Below are positions 25,762 through 35,831 of a stretch of DNA of 64,000 nt, piece by piece. Both the position numbers and the translations under genes were made by a program. Below the pieces are notes generated by a model. That model searched no databases and was not told where the DNA came from. It saw nothing but the letters and a program-made list of their open reading frames with translations. How positions within the stretch are numbered: the first letter of the stretch is position 1; every line of letters begins with the position of its first letter. The DNA comes from Chitinophagaceae bacterium IBVUCB2 (GTDB lineage Bacteria; Bacteroidota; Bacteroidia; Chitinophagales; Chitinophagaceae), in assembly GCA_002127295.1 (NCBI GenBank), contig NFUV01000003.1, forward strand, positions 310,001-374,000. Reading direction: 5' to 3'.

Positions 25762-27573
25762 TTATTTTTTCTTTGTAGTAGTTGGCTTCTTTGCAGTTGT
25801 TTTCTTTTTAGTGCTTGTCTTCTTCACTGCTTTTTTCTTTGGGGGCGGAGGAGTATAAGGTTCTCTTTTGAACCACCATGTTTTGGTAGTGCTGTTACCA
25901 ACCAAGTCTTCCACTGTTACTTTTAATTCATGAACCCCGTAAGGACATCTTTCGTCAAACTTGTAAATCCAGTTGCGGGTTTTATCATTGGTAAACCGAA
26001 GCCATTGACCATTCAATTCTGCCCTTAATTTTTTTACCATTCCAAAATTATCGGTGGGAGAAAATACAATTCGACTGGCTGCACTTAAGTTGATGGTATC
26101 GCCTCTTCCTAATTCATTTAATTGGGGTGCTGTTATATCTGCAATTACCTGGAAGGTGCCAAAGTCGCCAAACTTCGCTGTAACCCAATCTGCCTGCCAT
26201 TCTGCTTTGCGGATGGTGCTTCCTTTTGAAGTTTTTTGTATCAGCAATTTATCTTCCCAATCATCAGGTATTTGTTTTGTCGGCTTTATCCGCACCGTTA
26301 AATCATCATGCACCGGAAATGAGCCATCGTTTACCTGGTGAACAGCAGAAACAATTGTAGTACCCACAGCATTATTTCTAAAGTAAACTGACTGCACTGT
26401 ATCATATAAACAACCATCGCCCAGTAACAATTCGAAATCGGGCTTCTCCATCACACTCACCATGTTGGGTGCAAACCGCTGTGCTGTGTTTTTGTATTTC
26501 ACTATTTGTTGCGCCAGACTATCTGAGTATTGAATAGCAAAATTTACTTGAGATGTATTGCCGTGTGCATCTTTTACATCGATACTTAAATGGCGGATAG
26601 TTGTATCCGTGAGATGAATAACACCATTATTTTTAATTACATGATAAGCCGCACCCTTATCACCCGGTAATTTTGAAAGATGTTGGAGGTAGGCACCGCC
26701 AGTATAATCATATTTGTAATCAATATGTGCATTCATGTACACGGTTTCATTATAGTCAATGCTATCTAATATGAAACTAAGTTGTGGTTCATAATTATCA
26801 TACAAGGTGGCAGAAAAAACACCATTAGGATTATTTGAACCAGTTTGCCTGTCATAAGCCTGTATTGCAAAACTTACCCTATCCAATCCTGTTACTATCA
26901 CCGGTAGCTTGGGAATGATATACCCACTATCTGTATTTTTCAAGGCAAAAAATCTTGGCGACTGATCAAAAACACTTTTGCTCCTATCATACATGGCCAA
27001 CTTTACAATGTTTGGTGGTACATCGTCTTGAATAGCGAAACCAAATAGCAGCGGATTCAATCGTTTGGTAGTTTTTGTATCAAAAATTTCAAAATGAAGG
27101 TGAGGCCCCTGCGAGCCGCCGGTGTTGCCGCTGTATGCAATAAACTGTCCTTTATTAACGGGAAACTGATTTTTTTCAAAATCCAGCTCTACCGCCCAAC
27201 TTTCCTGGATGTATTGCTGTCCTGTTACATATGCTTCCAATTCCGGATAAAAATCGTTGAGATGCGCATATAATGTAGAAAGTCCGTTGGGATGAGTGAT
27301 AGTGATAAACCTGCCAAAACTTTGAGACCTGATACCAATATGAGAAATATATCCTTCTGCGGCGGCATAAACGGGCAGGTTTTCCTGTTGATTCGTTCTT
27401 AAATCAAGGCCCATATGCCAATGATTAGGACGGAGCTCTCCGAAATTGGCCGACAAATCGATTGGAATACCGAGTGGGTTTCTGAAATAGCCTTTAGGGT
27501 AGACAGGAGACTGTGCTTTTATTAAAGATGAAATAAAAATAACCGGAACAAGAAATAAAACCTTCCACTGCAT
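25762..27573 (-). CDS. M23 peptidase with Ig-like repeats and a Lys-rich tail
   Basis: A 603-residue exported protein with signal peptide 1-22 and an N-terminal M23 domain. Metal ligands show in N-H-W-H-M-G-L-D and in H-L-H-F-E, so it is predicted active on peptidoglycan. From about residue 190 the protein is a series of beta-sandwich, Ig-like segments. The last 40 residues are repeats of Lys, Thr and Pro (a P-P-P-P-K-K-K start), which could bind nucleic acid, teichoic-type polymers or the cell wall by charge. The ATG at 27573 was chosen over a TTG two codons upstream. Confidence 0.87.
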   Translation of the reverse strand: MQWKVLFLVPVIFISSLIKAQSPVYPKGYFRNPLGIPIDLSANFGELRPNHWHMGLDLRTNQQENLPVYAAAEGYISHIGIRSQSFGRFITITHPNGLSTLYAHLNDFYPELEAYVTGQQYIQESWAVELDFEKNQFPVNKGQFIAYSGNTGGSQGPHLHFEIFDTKTTKRLNPLLFGFAIQDDVPPNIVKLAMYDRSKSVFDQSPRFFALKNTDSGYIIPKLPVIVTGLDRVSFAIQAYDRQTGSNNPNGVFSATLYDNYEPQLSFILDSIDYNETVYMNAHIDYKYDYTGGAYLQHLSKLPGDKGAAYHVIKNNGVIHLTDTTIRHLSIDVKDAHGNTSQVNFAIQYSDSLAQQIVKYKNTAQRFAPNMVSVMEKPDFELLLGDGCLYDTVQSVYFRNNAVGTTIVSAVHQVNDGSFPVHDDLTVRIKPTKQIPDDWEDKLLIQKTSKGSTIRKAEWQADWVTAKFGDFGTFQVIADITAPQLNELGRGDTINLSAASRIVFSPTDNFGMVKKLRAELNGQWLRFTNDKTRNWIYKFDERCPYGVHELKVTVEDLVGNSTTKTWWFKREPYTPPPPKKKAVKKTSTKKKTTAKKPTTTKKK

Positions 27574-27753
27574 ATACAAAAATAGGTATCAGTGTTTATA
27601 CAAGTCATGTTATGCGGCTTGTAACTCATTAAAAACGACTTAAAATTTTTAGCCAATGAAAATCAGGGCAGGTTGCATTAAATGTTTTATCGCATTGCCT
27701 TTTATGAATAGGCTATACCACACAATGTTTGTATCTTTTACCCTTAATTAGTT

Positions 27754-28341
27754 ATGCGAAAGTTACTGTGGCTGTTGCCAGTCGCCATTATATTATGTGC
27801 CTGTCCTTTTGAATCAAAAGTTCCATTGGCAGCTGCACCGGTTGAGCCGGTTGATACGACCATGTTCGGCTATTGGTATGGCATTGTAAAAGACGGCAGT
27901 GATTTTTTTGGCATAGAAGCGTTGGATATTACTAAACAATCAGATTCAACTTATTCCATCATCCGTTACGGCAAAGCCATAAAAGGTGATATAATATTAC
28001 CCGATACCGCCTATTTTACAGGCTACACTTCATATGTAGGTGACACAAAATTTATGAATGTTGAAACTACCATTGTACTGGTAGAAAACCGCCGCAACAA
28101 ACAACCTATAATAACAAAAGAAAAGGTTTATTATATGGCCAAGTTTGAAATGCGAAACGATACCCTCCAACTAAAAACAATTTCTGAAAGTTTTTCTCCC
28201 ACCAAAAAAATATTCAATACCCCGGACCAATTGAAAACCATGGTGACAGACTTATTAGCCCAGAAAAAAAATATTTACGACGATCTGTATTCGCTTTCTT
28301 ACCGGAAAATACCAAAGCCGCAGCCTTTCAAATCGTTCTAA
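27754..28341 (+). CDS. Hypothetical lipoprotein, 195 aa
   Basis: A signal peptide ends at Cys15/Cys17 (LCAC), giving a probable lipoprotein. The mature part begins with Pro-rich sequence, then beta-strands (M-F-G-Y-W-Y-G-I, Y-S-I-I-R-Y-G) and a charged C-terminal helix region. I recognise no family. It precedes carB by 112 bp on the same strand; carB appears to have its own promoter motif. Confidence 0.65.
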   Translation: MRKLLWLLPVAIILCACPFESKVPLAAAPVEPVDTTMFGYWYGIVKDGSDFFGIEALDITKQSDSTYSIIRYGKAIKGDIILPDTAYFTGYTSYVGDTKFMNVETTIVLVENRRNKQPIITKEKVYYMAKFEMRNDTLQLKTISESFSPTKKIFNTPDQLKTMVTDLLAQKKNIYDDLYSLSYRKIPKPQPFKSF

Positions 28342-28393
28342 ATAATCTTGGGGAAAAATCAAATTTCCTCCTCAAAAACCCCTGTTATTCCCT

Positions 28394-28401
28394 TACTTTT
28401 G
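28394..28401 (+). promoter_or_regulatory. Candidate -7 element for carB
   Basis: TACTTTTG matches TAnnTTTG, giving a transcript start near 28408 and a leader of about 46 bases. No clear TTTG is found 19-21 bases upstream. Confidence 0.4.
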
Positions 28402-28453
28402 CGCAATTTGTTTTTCTATAACGATTACTGCCAGCAAAGCCTAAAAACAAAAA

Positions 28454-31279
28454 ATGCCAAAAGACAATTCGATCAAATCGGTTCTCATTATCGGCTCCGG
28501 CCCCATCATTATCGGACAAGCCTGTGAGTTTGACTATTCCGGCACACAAGCCGCCCGGAGTTTACGGGAAGAAGGGATAAAAGTTATTCTTATTAATAGT
28601 AACCCGGCCACCATTATGACAGACCCCATGATGGCAGACCGGGTTTATCTTTTACCACTTACGGTGGAAAGCATTGAACAGATATTACAGGAAAATGATA
28701 TTGATGCGGTATTGCCAACAATGGGTGGGCAAACAGCTCTGAATCTTGCTAAAGAGGCCGAAGACCTCGGCATCTGGAATCAATATAATGTACGGTTGAT
28801 AGGTGTGGACATTAAAGCAATTGATAAAGCGGAAGACCGGGAAAAATTTCGCCAGTGGATGATACAACTTGGTGTAAAAGTGGCGACCGCCAGGACAGCC
28901 AACTCATTTTTAGAAGGAAAGGAATTTGCACAGGAAATAGGTTTCCCATTAGTAATCCGCCCATCATTTACACTCGGCGGTACGGGTGGTGGATTTGTAC
29001 ATGATAAAGATGATCTGGACGAAGCATTGAACCGTGGTTTACAGGCATCACCTATACATGAAGTACTGGTTGAAAAAGCAGTACTGGGTTGGAAAGAATT
29101 TGAACTGGAACTGTTGAGAGATGCGGCCGATAATGTTTGTATCATTTGTACAGTGGAGAATTTTGACCCGATGGGTGTACATACTGGTGACTCGATAACT
29201 GTAGCCCCTGCAATGACACTCAGCGATACAGCGATGCAGTTGATGCGCAATACCGCCATCATGATGATGCGTGACTTAGGAAATTTTGCTGGTGGTTGTA
29301 ACGTACAGTTTGCATTGAACCCCGAGAACGAAGAAATAATTGCGATTGAAATTAATCCAAGGGTTAGCCGTTCATCTGCCTTGGCAAGTAAAGCAACGGG
29401 TTATCCTATTGCAAAAATAGCTGCTAAGCTGGCCATTGGTTATAACCTGGATGAATTGGAAAATCAAATTACCAAAACCACTTCTGCCTATTTTGAACCG
29501 GCATTGGATTATGTGATCGTCAAAATTCCACGTTGGAATTTTGATAAGTTCAAAGGAGCGAACGACACACTGGGGTTACAAATGAAAAGTGTGGGTGAAG
29601 TAATGGCGATTGGCAGAAGCTTTACCGAAGCAATTCAAAAAGCCTGTCAGAGTTTGGAGAACAATGCAGTCGGCTTAGGCTACTACGGCAAAAGTTTGAT
29701 GCATGCTGATGAATTACTGGAATATATAAAGACACCGAAATGGGATCGCATCTTCCGTATTAAGGATGCGTTGATGGCGGGTATCTCTGTCGGAACAATT
29801 TCAAAAGCTACCAATGGCATTGACAGATGGTTCCTGTATGAAATTCAAAAGATCTGCAATATTGAAAAAGAAATTGCTAAATATGATTTAGCAGATCTGC
29901 CTTTAGATTTATTAAGAGAAGCTAAAGTAAATGGCTTTAGTGATGAGCAGATAAGCCGTATTACAGAGCATGGTGATGAAGATGATGTATACAACAAAAG
30001 AAAAGAGGCGGGGATAACAAGAGTTTTCAAAATGGTGGACACTTGTTCTGCAGAGTTTGAAGCGAAGACTCCCTATTTCTACTCAACTTTTGAAGAGGGA
30101 AACTATAGCGAAAGCAAAGTTTCCGATAAGAAAAAAATTATAGTACTTGGTTCGGGTCCTAATCGTATCGGGCAGGGTATTGAGTTTGATTATTGCTGTG
30201 TGCATGGTTTGCTGGCTATAAAAGAATGTGGCTACGAAGCCATCATGGTAAACTGTAATCCGGAAACAGTAAGTACTGATTTTGACATGGCCGATAAATT
30301 GTATTTCGAACCAGTTTATTGGGAACACCTTTGGGAAATCATTGAACATGAAAAACCTGATGGAGTGATCGTTCAGCTCGGTGGACAAACCGCCCTAAAG
30401 CTTGCAGAGAAATTGACGCAGAAAGGAATAAGAATTGTCGGCACTTCTTATGATAGCCTGGATATTGCGGAAGACAGGGGCCGTTTTAGTGATAGATTGA
30501 AAGTATTAGATATTCCTTATCCTGATTATGGAACTGCCGAAGATGTTGATGAAGCAATTGCGGTAGCCAATAAAGTGGGTTATCCGGTATTGGTTCGTCC
30601 TTCTTATGTATTAGGTGGACAAAGAATGCGGATTGTGCTGAATGATGATGAAGTAGAAAATGCGGTGGTAAGTTTATTAAAACATTTACCCGGTAATAAA
30701 ATATTGATTGACCATTTTCTTGACCGTTGCCAGGAAGCAGAGATAGATGGCATTTTTGATGGAGAGAATTTTCATGTAATGGGTGTGATGGAGCACATAG
30801 AACCAGCAGGTATTCACTCAGGTGATAGTAATGCTGTTTTACCTGCATTTAATCTTACTCCGCTTATCGTTCATACAATGGAAGAGTATGCAGAAAAAAT
30901 TGCGAGAGATCTGAAGATACAGGGATTGATCAATATCCAGTTCGCTATCAAGAATGATAAAGTGTTTGTAATTGAAGCGAATCCAAGAGCATCCAGAACA
31001 ACACCATTCATTGCAAAAGCATACCAGATACCTTATTTGAATATCGCTACTAAGATCATGCTGGGGACTCATAAGCTTACAGATTTCACCTTCGAGAAAA
31101 AATTGAAGGGCTTTGCGATCAAAGAACCGGTTTTTAGTTTTAATAAATTTCCGGGGGTGAACAAAGAACTCGGACCAGAAATGAAATCAACTGGTGAAGC
31201 CATCCGTTTTATAAAAGATCTGAGAGATCCTTATTTCCGGCAATTATATAAAGACAGAAGTATGTACCTGAGCAAATAG
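28454..31279 (+). CDS. carB: Carbamoyl-phosphate synthase large subunit, short form
   Basis: CarB makes carbamoyl phosphate from ammonia (from CarA), bicarbonate and two ATP for pyrimidines and arginine. The 941-residue protein has two homologous ATP-grasp halves, starting G-S-G-P-I-I-I-G-Q-A near the N-terminus and G-S-G-P-N-R-I-G-Q-G near residue 565. Both halves retain N-P-R-V-S-R-S-S-A and N-P-R-A-S-R-T-T-P metal sites. The chain ends about 130 residues short of the ~1070 of E. coli: the C-terminal MGS-like domain that binds UMP and ornithine is missing. Bacteroidota CarB is commonly of this form. carA is not adjacent. Confidence 0.96.
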   Translation: MPKDNSIKSVLIIGSGPIIIGQACEFDYSGTQAARSLREEGIKVILINSNPATIMTDPMMADRVYLLPLTVESIEQILQENDIDAVLPTMGGQTALNLAKEAEDLGIWNQYNVRLIGVDIKAIDKAEDREKFRQWMIQLGVKVATARTANSFLEGKEFAQEIGFPLVIRPSFTLGGTGGGFVHDKDDLDEALNRGLQASPIHEVLVEKAVLGWKEFELELLRDAADNVCIICTVENFDPMGVHTGDSITVAPAMTLSDTAMQLMRNTAIMMMRDLGNFAGGCNVQFALNPENEEIIAIEINPRVSRSSALASKATGYPIAKIAAKLAIGYNLDELENQITKTTSAYFEPALDYVIVKIPRWNFDKFKGANDTLGLQMKSVGEVMAIGRSFTEAIQKACQSLENNAVGLGYYGKSLMHADELLEYIKTPKWDRIFRIKDALMAGISVGTISKATNGIDRWFLYEIQKICNIEKEIAKYDLADLPLDLLREAKVNGFSDEQISRITEHGDEDDVYNKRKEAGITRVFKMVDTCSAEFEAKTPYFYSTFEEGNYSESKVSDKKKIIVLGSGPNRIGQGIEFDYCCVHGLLAIKECGYEAIMVNCNPETVSTDFDMADKLYFEPVYWEHLWEIIEHEKPDGVIVQLGGQTALKLAEKLTQKGIRIVGTSYDSLDIAEDRGRFSDRLKVLDIPYPDYGTAEDVDEAIAVANKVGYPVLVRPSYVLGGQRMRIVLNDDEVENAVVSLLKHLPGNKILIDHFLDRCQEAEIDGIFDGENFHVMGVMEHIEPAGIHSGDSNAVLPAFNLTPLIVHTMEEYAEKIARDLKIQGLINIQFAIKNDKVFVIEANPRASRTTPFIAKAYQIPYLNIATKIMLGTHKLTDFTFEKKLKGFAIKEPVFSFNKFPGVNKELGPEMKSTGEAIRFIKDLRDPYFRQLYKDRSMYLSK

Positions 31280-31301
31280 TACAAATTTATATAAGAAAAG
31301 G

Positions 31302-31337
31302 AAAGCCCATCATCAGTTACCTGTGATGGGCTTTTAG
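31302..31337 (+). terminator. Rho-independent terminator of carB
   Basis: AAAGCCCATCA (31302-31312) and TGATGGGCTTT (31324-31334) are perfectly complementary with an 11-base loop, and TTT follows. It starts 23 bp after the carB stop. Confidence 0.85.
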
Positions 31338-31624
31338 TTTAATGGTTACTGGTCTCTGGTTAAGGCAGCTCGTAGTTGGTTTTGGTTATCGCATAAAGCG
31401 AACGAATCTTTTATAATTGAGTCACTGTTATAACATAAAGCTAAGGTAGCCTGCAACCAAGCTCATTTTAAATTTCCTGTTTTATTGGGTGTATTACTAA
31501 GACGAATATTCACATTTTTAAATGTATATAATTGATATATAATTAATTAGAATCACAAACTATTCCATATTTATTTGAGGTATTCCCAAGCAAAAATTCT
31601 TACTTTCAGTGTCAAATTCACGGT
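31338..31624 (+). other. AT-rich gene-free stretch before the helical-repeat gene
   Basis: With the terminator this makes 345 bp without a gene. It is very AT-rich toward the right end, with an A/T palindrome near 31525-31545. A TACTTTCA near 31600, about 15 bases before the next start codon, could be a weak -7 element. I see no RNA gene or ORF with coding character. Confidence 0.5.
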
Positions 31625-33160
31625 ATGAATACTTCTTCGGACTTTTTATGGCGTTTAATTCATTCCTTGAGCAGTAGTGAAAAGCTTTTTTTTAAACGAA
31701 ACTATATTGGTGCTACCGGCCAGGCACTTTACATAAAACTATTTAATGCCATTGCCGTACAAAAGAATTATAACGAAGAAGCCATACTTAAAAAGTTTAC
31801 TCCCCAACTCAACAGAAAAAACATTGCATCGCAAAAGCATTACCTGCTTCAGCTTATCAGTGACGCTATTGTAGAATACGATAGCCGCAATAGTATTGGT
31901 CATTCCATTTATAAACAAATGTTGTTGATTAGAGTGTACCGGAAAAAAGGATTGCTGTCTGAAGCCCATAGTGTATGGAAAAAGGCTGTAGCAAGAGCCC
32001 GGCAAACAGAATCGTATGCCATACTTAACTTATTAAAAGCGGAGTATGAAAAAATGATTTTATCTAGCAGTGTTCACATCAGTTACGCCGAAATGCACTC
32101 GATTTTTAAAGGTCATCTTATTACACACACACAATATGCAGGTCTTATTACCTTGAGAGATATTTATGCTGAAGTGTTGATATTAAAAAGAACAGCACAT
32201 TTTGACCTTGATAAAACTCTTAAAGAAAAAACCAGGGTACTCTTACAGCAGGTGGACGACTATAGCTCTGCACTAGATACAAAGTCATTCTGGCTCCGGC
32301 ATTATTATCAATTAAGTAAAGCCACACTGCTTTACCTGCTAAATGAAATTCCTGGTTCATTTCAATTATTGCAGCAATCGTTAAAAGACTGGGAAAAAAA
32401 TCCCTCCTTTATAGAAACACACGGCGAACATTATATTGAACTACTATATATGATAAACTATGCCGGTACATTGCATGGTTCCTATGAGTATGTAGAACAT
32501 GTATTCAATCTTACTATCAACGATCAGCTGCAGGATAAAACACAACGGGCAAATTTTGAAGCGGTAAAATACCTGGCATTGAATAAAGTATATAACAAAA
32601 CTGCCCGGTATAAAGATGTTGAAAAGCTGGTAAAATCTATGAAAACAAAATACAGGCTTTGGGAACCTGTTCTTAATGCTGACCTTAACAGAACAGTTAG
32701 CCTTTCATTGGGCATAGCCAGTTTTGTATTGGAGCAATATGATGATGCATTATATTTTACAAAGCGGGGTGCTATCTATTTTAAAGACGGTGGCCGGGAA
32801 GAGCATTCTGCTGTTGCACAGGTTTTATTGTTGCTAATTGCATACAGCCTGAACAATGCAAGAATTTTTGATGCTCAGTACCGCACTACTTATACTTATT
32901 TTTATAAACGAAAAAAGAAACATCTTTTTGAAACAGCTTTAGTTCAATGTCTCCGCCGGACTTTTTATATGAAAGATGCAAAAAGCAAAATAGAAGAATA
33001 TAAAAAAGCTTTAGAGGTATTTGTACAAAACAAAGAAGACAATGTGCAGCAACAATCATTTGCCATTTTTAATTATCCCGGATGGCTTACCAGTAAAATC
33101 AGACGCATACCGTACCGACAATACGTTGAACAAAAAGTGAAGGAAAGCAGTTTAGCCTGA
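31625..33160 (+). CDS. Large alpha-helical (TPR-like) protein of unknown function
   Basis: A 511-residue soluble protein with no signal peptide. It opens with a pattern (L-I-H-S-L-S-S-S-E-K-L-F-F-K) that I have seen in a Bacteroidota-specific family: a short N-terminal domain followed by many tetratricopeptide-like helix pairs. Tyr and Lys are enriched toward the end. TPR folds act as scaffolds for protein contacts; no enzyme motif is visible. It stands alone after carB, about 20 bp before the DinB gene. Function cannot be assigned. Confidence 0.75.
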   Translation: MNTSSDFLWRLIHSLSSSEKLFFKRNYIGATGQALYIKLFNAIAVQKNYNEEAILKKFTPQLNRKNIASQKHYLLQLISDAIVEYDSRNSIGHSIYKQMLLIRVYRKKGLLSEAHSVWKKAVARARQTESYAILNLLKAEYEKMILSSSVHISYAEMHSIFKGHLITHTQYAGLITLRDIYAEVLILKRTAHFDLDKTLKEKTRVLLQQVDDYSSALDTKSFWLRHYYQLSKATLLYLLNEIPGSFQLLQQSLKDWEKNPSFIETHGEHYIELLYMINYAGTLHGSYEYVEHVFNLTINDQLQDKTQRANFEAVKYLALNKVYNKTARYKDVEKLVKSMKTKYRLWEPVLNADLNRTVSLSLGIASFVLEQYDDALYFTKRGAIYFKDGGREEHSAVAQVLLLLIAYSLNNARIFDAQYRTTYTYFYKRKKKHLFETALVQCLRRTFYMKDAKSKIEEYKKALEVFVQNKEDNVQQQSFAIFNYPGWLTSKIRRIPYRQYVEQKVKESSLA

Positions 33161-33181
33161 TTAAATTAGTATTTCGATTTT

Positions 33182-33652
33182 ATGAATACAGAAATTCAAT
33201 CCATCATTCACCGGATAGAAAATGTAAATAACGGCGAACCCTGGTTTGGGCGGGCTGTATTTTCAATTATGGATGAAGTAGACTCAGCTACTGCATTTGA
33301 AAAACCGGCTGGTGCGCCGCATTCTTTAATTGAATTATTATATCACATGATCACCTGGGCAGACTTCACCCTAAAAAGATTAGAGAAAGATATCATCACC
33401 GATTTAAAAGCTGCCGAAGAACTAGATTGGCGAAAAATAGACCCGAAACAACACAGCTGGAAAAAGGGGCTAAAAGAATTCAAAACCATACATAAAAAGA
33501 TCATTACACTTCTAAAGAAAAAGGGTGATGCATTCCTCAACGAGAAAGTAGATTATCGTAAATACAATTATCGTTTTTTGCTAAACGGTATGATAGAGCA
33601 TACTATTTACCACCTTGGCCAGGTAGCTTACTTGAATAAAATGCTGAGTTAA
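33182..33652 (+). CDS. DinB family protein
   Basis: A 156-residue four-helix-bundle protein with the DinB/YfiT layout. Histidines suitable for a metal site occur near P-H-S-L-I-E-L-L-Y-H (about 45-55) and in the last helix (E-H-T-I-Y-H-L-G-Q). Some relatives are thiol-dependent S-transferases or bacillithiol enzymes. Substrate unknown. It follows the TPR-like gene by 21 bp on the same strand and precedes comEC by 60 bp. Confidence 0.8.
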   Translation: MNTEIQSIIHRIENVNNGEPWFGRAVFSIMDEVDSATAFEKPAGAPHSLIELLYHMITWADFTLKRLEKDIITDLKAAEELDWRKIDPKQHSWKKGLKEFKTIHKKIITLLKKKGDAFLNEKVDYRKYNYRFLLNGMIEHTIYHLGQVAYLNKMLS

Positions 33653-33712
33653 GAGCATAAAATAACCCGAAAGTGGTATTTTTTAAACCCCTGTACCGCT
33701 GTAATTTTCAGA

Positions 33713-35803
33713 ATGTCTTATGGCAGCATTCATCTATGGAAGAAAATTCCATTTATAAAACTATTACTGGCTATGATCGCCGGAATTGTTTTACAATGGC
33801 ATTCCCAGTTAAGTGCTGCTACCTGGTGGTTTGTTTCAGCAATAGGTTTGTTAATTATCAGCCTCTTCTTTTTACTTCCCTTTTTTAAACAATACAGATA
33901 TGCTTATGTGAATGGTATTTTCATTAGCATAACCGGATTTTCGCTGGGAGCTCTACTGGCAGTTAAACATGATATAAGGAATGATAAACAATGGCTCGGT
34001 AATTTCTATCAGCCTAAAGATGGCATTATTGTTACACTGGATGAACCGCCAGTAGAAAAAACAAAATCTGTAAAAGCAAATGCCAGCGTCGGTTATTTAC
34101 TACAGAATGGCGAAGCCAGGCCAGTAACAGGAAAAGTTATCCTGTATTTCAAAAAAGATTCTTTACTCAAATTAGATTACGGCTCGCAGGTTTTATTGAA
34201 AAAACCATTGCAGGAAATAAAGAACTCTGGTAATCCCGGAGGATTTGATTACAAACGATACTGCCTTTTTCAACAAATAACCCACCAGGTATATTTAAAA
34301 CCCGGTGAATTTGAAATACTGGAAGGCAAAAAGCAAACTGTTTTTAAAAATTTTATTTATGCTGCAAGAGAATGGGTGCTGAATATTCTTCGTACCAATA
34401 TTAAAGGGGATAAAGAATTAGGGCTGGCAGAAGCTTTATTGATTGGCTATAAAGATGATCTTGAGCAATCTTTGGTGCAGTCATATACCAACACAGGTGT
34501 AGTTCACATTATAGCCATTTCGGGTTTGCATCTTGGTTTAATTTATTGGTTGCTTTCTCTTTTATGCAAGCCATTGAAGAAGAAGAAAAATACAAGATGG
34601 CTAAGCCCGGTTATTATTGTTACCGGGTTATGGCTGTTTAGTTTATTAGCGGGGGCCCAGCCTTCCATTCTTCGGTCTGCCGTTATGTTTACCTGTATTG
34701 TATTAGGAGAGTCGTTATCAAGGCGAACATCTATTTACAATACAATGGCAGTTTCAGCTTTTATTCTGCTTTGCATAAATCCTTACTGGCTGTGGGATGT
34801 TGGTTTTCAATTATCATATGCGGCTGTTCTAAGCATTATTATTTTTATGCGGCCGATTTACAATTGGTTCTATATAAAAAATAAAGCGTTGGATTTTATC
34901 TGGAAGCTAAATGCTGTAACACTGGCTGCTCAAATATTGACCGTCCCATTAAGTATTTATCATTTTCACCAATTCCCCAATTTATTCTTTCTAACTAATT
35001 TTGTCGCTGTTCCATTGTCAAGTATTATTCTGTTGGGTGAGATTTTGCTTTGTGTTATATTCTTTATTCCTGCAATAGCAACCCTTGTTGGCAAAGCAAT
35101 TTCATGGCTTATCTGGCTGATGAATACTTATATTGAAAGGATAGAAGTAATAAAATTTTCCTTATGGGATGGATTGCAGATAAATATTGTCCAGGCAATT
35201 TTACTGCTGCTTTTTGCAGCAGGTACCAGTCGCTGGTTGATGGATAAATCAACCGCCGGATTAAAGCTGGGACTTTTTTCGTTAGTAGGTTTTATTGGCT
35301 TGCGGTCCTACTCATTTATAAAAAGCAACCAGCAACAAAAAGTGGTAGTGTATAATGTGCCCCAAAAAACAGCTATTGATTTTATAAATGGCAGAGACTA
35401 CAAGTTTATTGGCGATTCAACATTGCTGGCCGATGATTTTGCCCGCAATTTCCACCTGAAGCCTGCACGGATACTTTTCCGGATAAAAGAAACGGATACC
35501 TTGAGTACTCTGCTAGCTACTGATAATTACATTGACTATAACGGGAAACGCATCTTATTACTTGACTCAACAATGGCTTTTACTACACAAGAAATCAAAC
35601 CCACTGTTGACCTTCTTATTATTTCAAAAAATCCAAAAATATATATGAAAAAACTGGCTGCTTCACTAGAAATAAAGCAAGTAGTATTGGATGGCTCTGT
35701 TCCCGCATGGAAAGCTAGTTATTGGAAAAGAGATTGCGATTCATTGAAAATTCCGTGGCATGATGTGACGATGAAGGGAGCTTTTGTGATGGATATTGAA
35801 TAA
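33713..35803 (+). CDS. comEC: ComEC/Rec2 family DNA-uptake channel, without metallo-beta-lactamase domain
   Basis: ComEC forms the inner-membrane channel for transforming DNA. The 696-residue protein has three N-terminal TM segments, an OB-like DUF4131 region (about 100-210; G-N-P-G-G-F-D-Y-K-R-Y), and the Competence domain from about 235. The core motifs E-A-L-L-I-G, H-I-I-A-I-S-G-L-H-L-G and G-A-Q-P-S-I-L-R-S-A are present, plus W-D-V-G-F-Q-L-S-Y-A. The C-terminal metallo-beta-lactamase domain of Bacillus ComEC is absent; Bacteroidota forms often lack it, and its nuclease role would be filled elsewhere. A -7-like TAATTTTC lies just before the ATG. Confidence 0.9.
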   Translation: MSYGSIHLWKKIPFIKLLLAMIAGIVLQWHSQLSAATWWFVSAIGLLIISLFFLLPFFKQYRYAYVNGIFISITGFSLGALLAVKHDIRNDKQWLGNFYQPKDGIIVTLDEPPVEKTKSVKANASVGYLLQNGEARPVTGKVILYFKKDSLLKLDYGSQVLLKKPLQEIKNSGNPGGFDYKRYCLFQQITHQVYLKPGEFEILEGKKQTVFKNFIYAAREWVLNILRTNIKGDKELGLAEALLIGYKDDLEQSLVQSYTNTGVVHIIAISGLHLGLIYWLLSLLCKPLKKKKNTRWLSPVIIVTGLWLFSLLAGAQPSILRSAVMFTCIVLGESLSRRTSIYNTMAVSAFILLCINPYWLWDVGFQLSYAAVLSIIIFMRPIYNWFYIKNKALDFIWKLNAVTLAAQILTVPLSIYHFHQFPNLFFLTNFVAVPLSSIILLGEILLCVIFFIPAIATLVGKAISWLIWLMNTYIERIEVIKFSLWDGLQINIVQAILLLLFAAGTSRWLMDKSTAGLKLGLFSLVGFIGLRSYSFIKSNQQQKVVVYNVPQKTAIDFINGRDYKFIGDSTLLADDFARNFHLKPARILFRIKETDTLSTLLATDNYIDYNGKRILLLDSTMAFTTQEIKPTVDLLIISKNPKIYMKKLAASLEIKQVVLDGSVPAWKASYWKRDCDSLKIPWHDVTMKGAFVMDIE

Positions 35804-35831
35804 GTTCTTAAATTACAGTTTAGTATTATTT

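Noticed and set aside
31338-31400. GGTTAAGGCAGCTCGTAGTTGG stretch that resembles part of a tRNA
   Set aside because: It cannot be folded into a cloverleaf with a 7-bp acceptor stem and a T loop in the right place.
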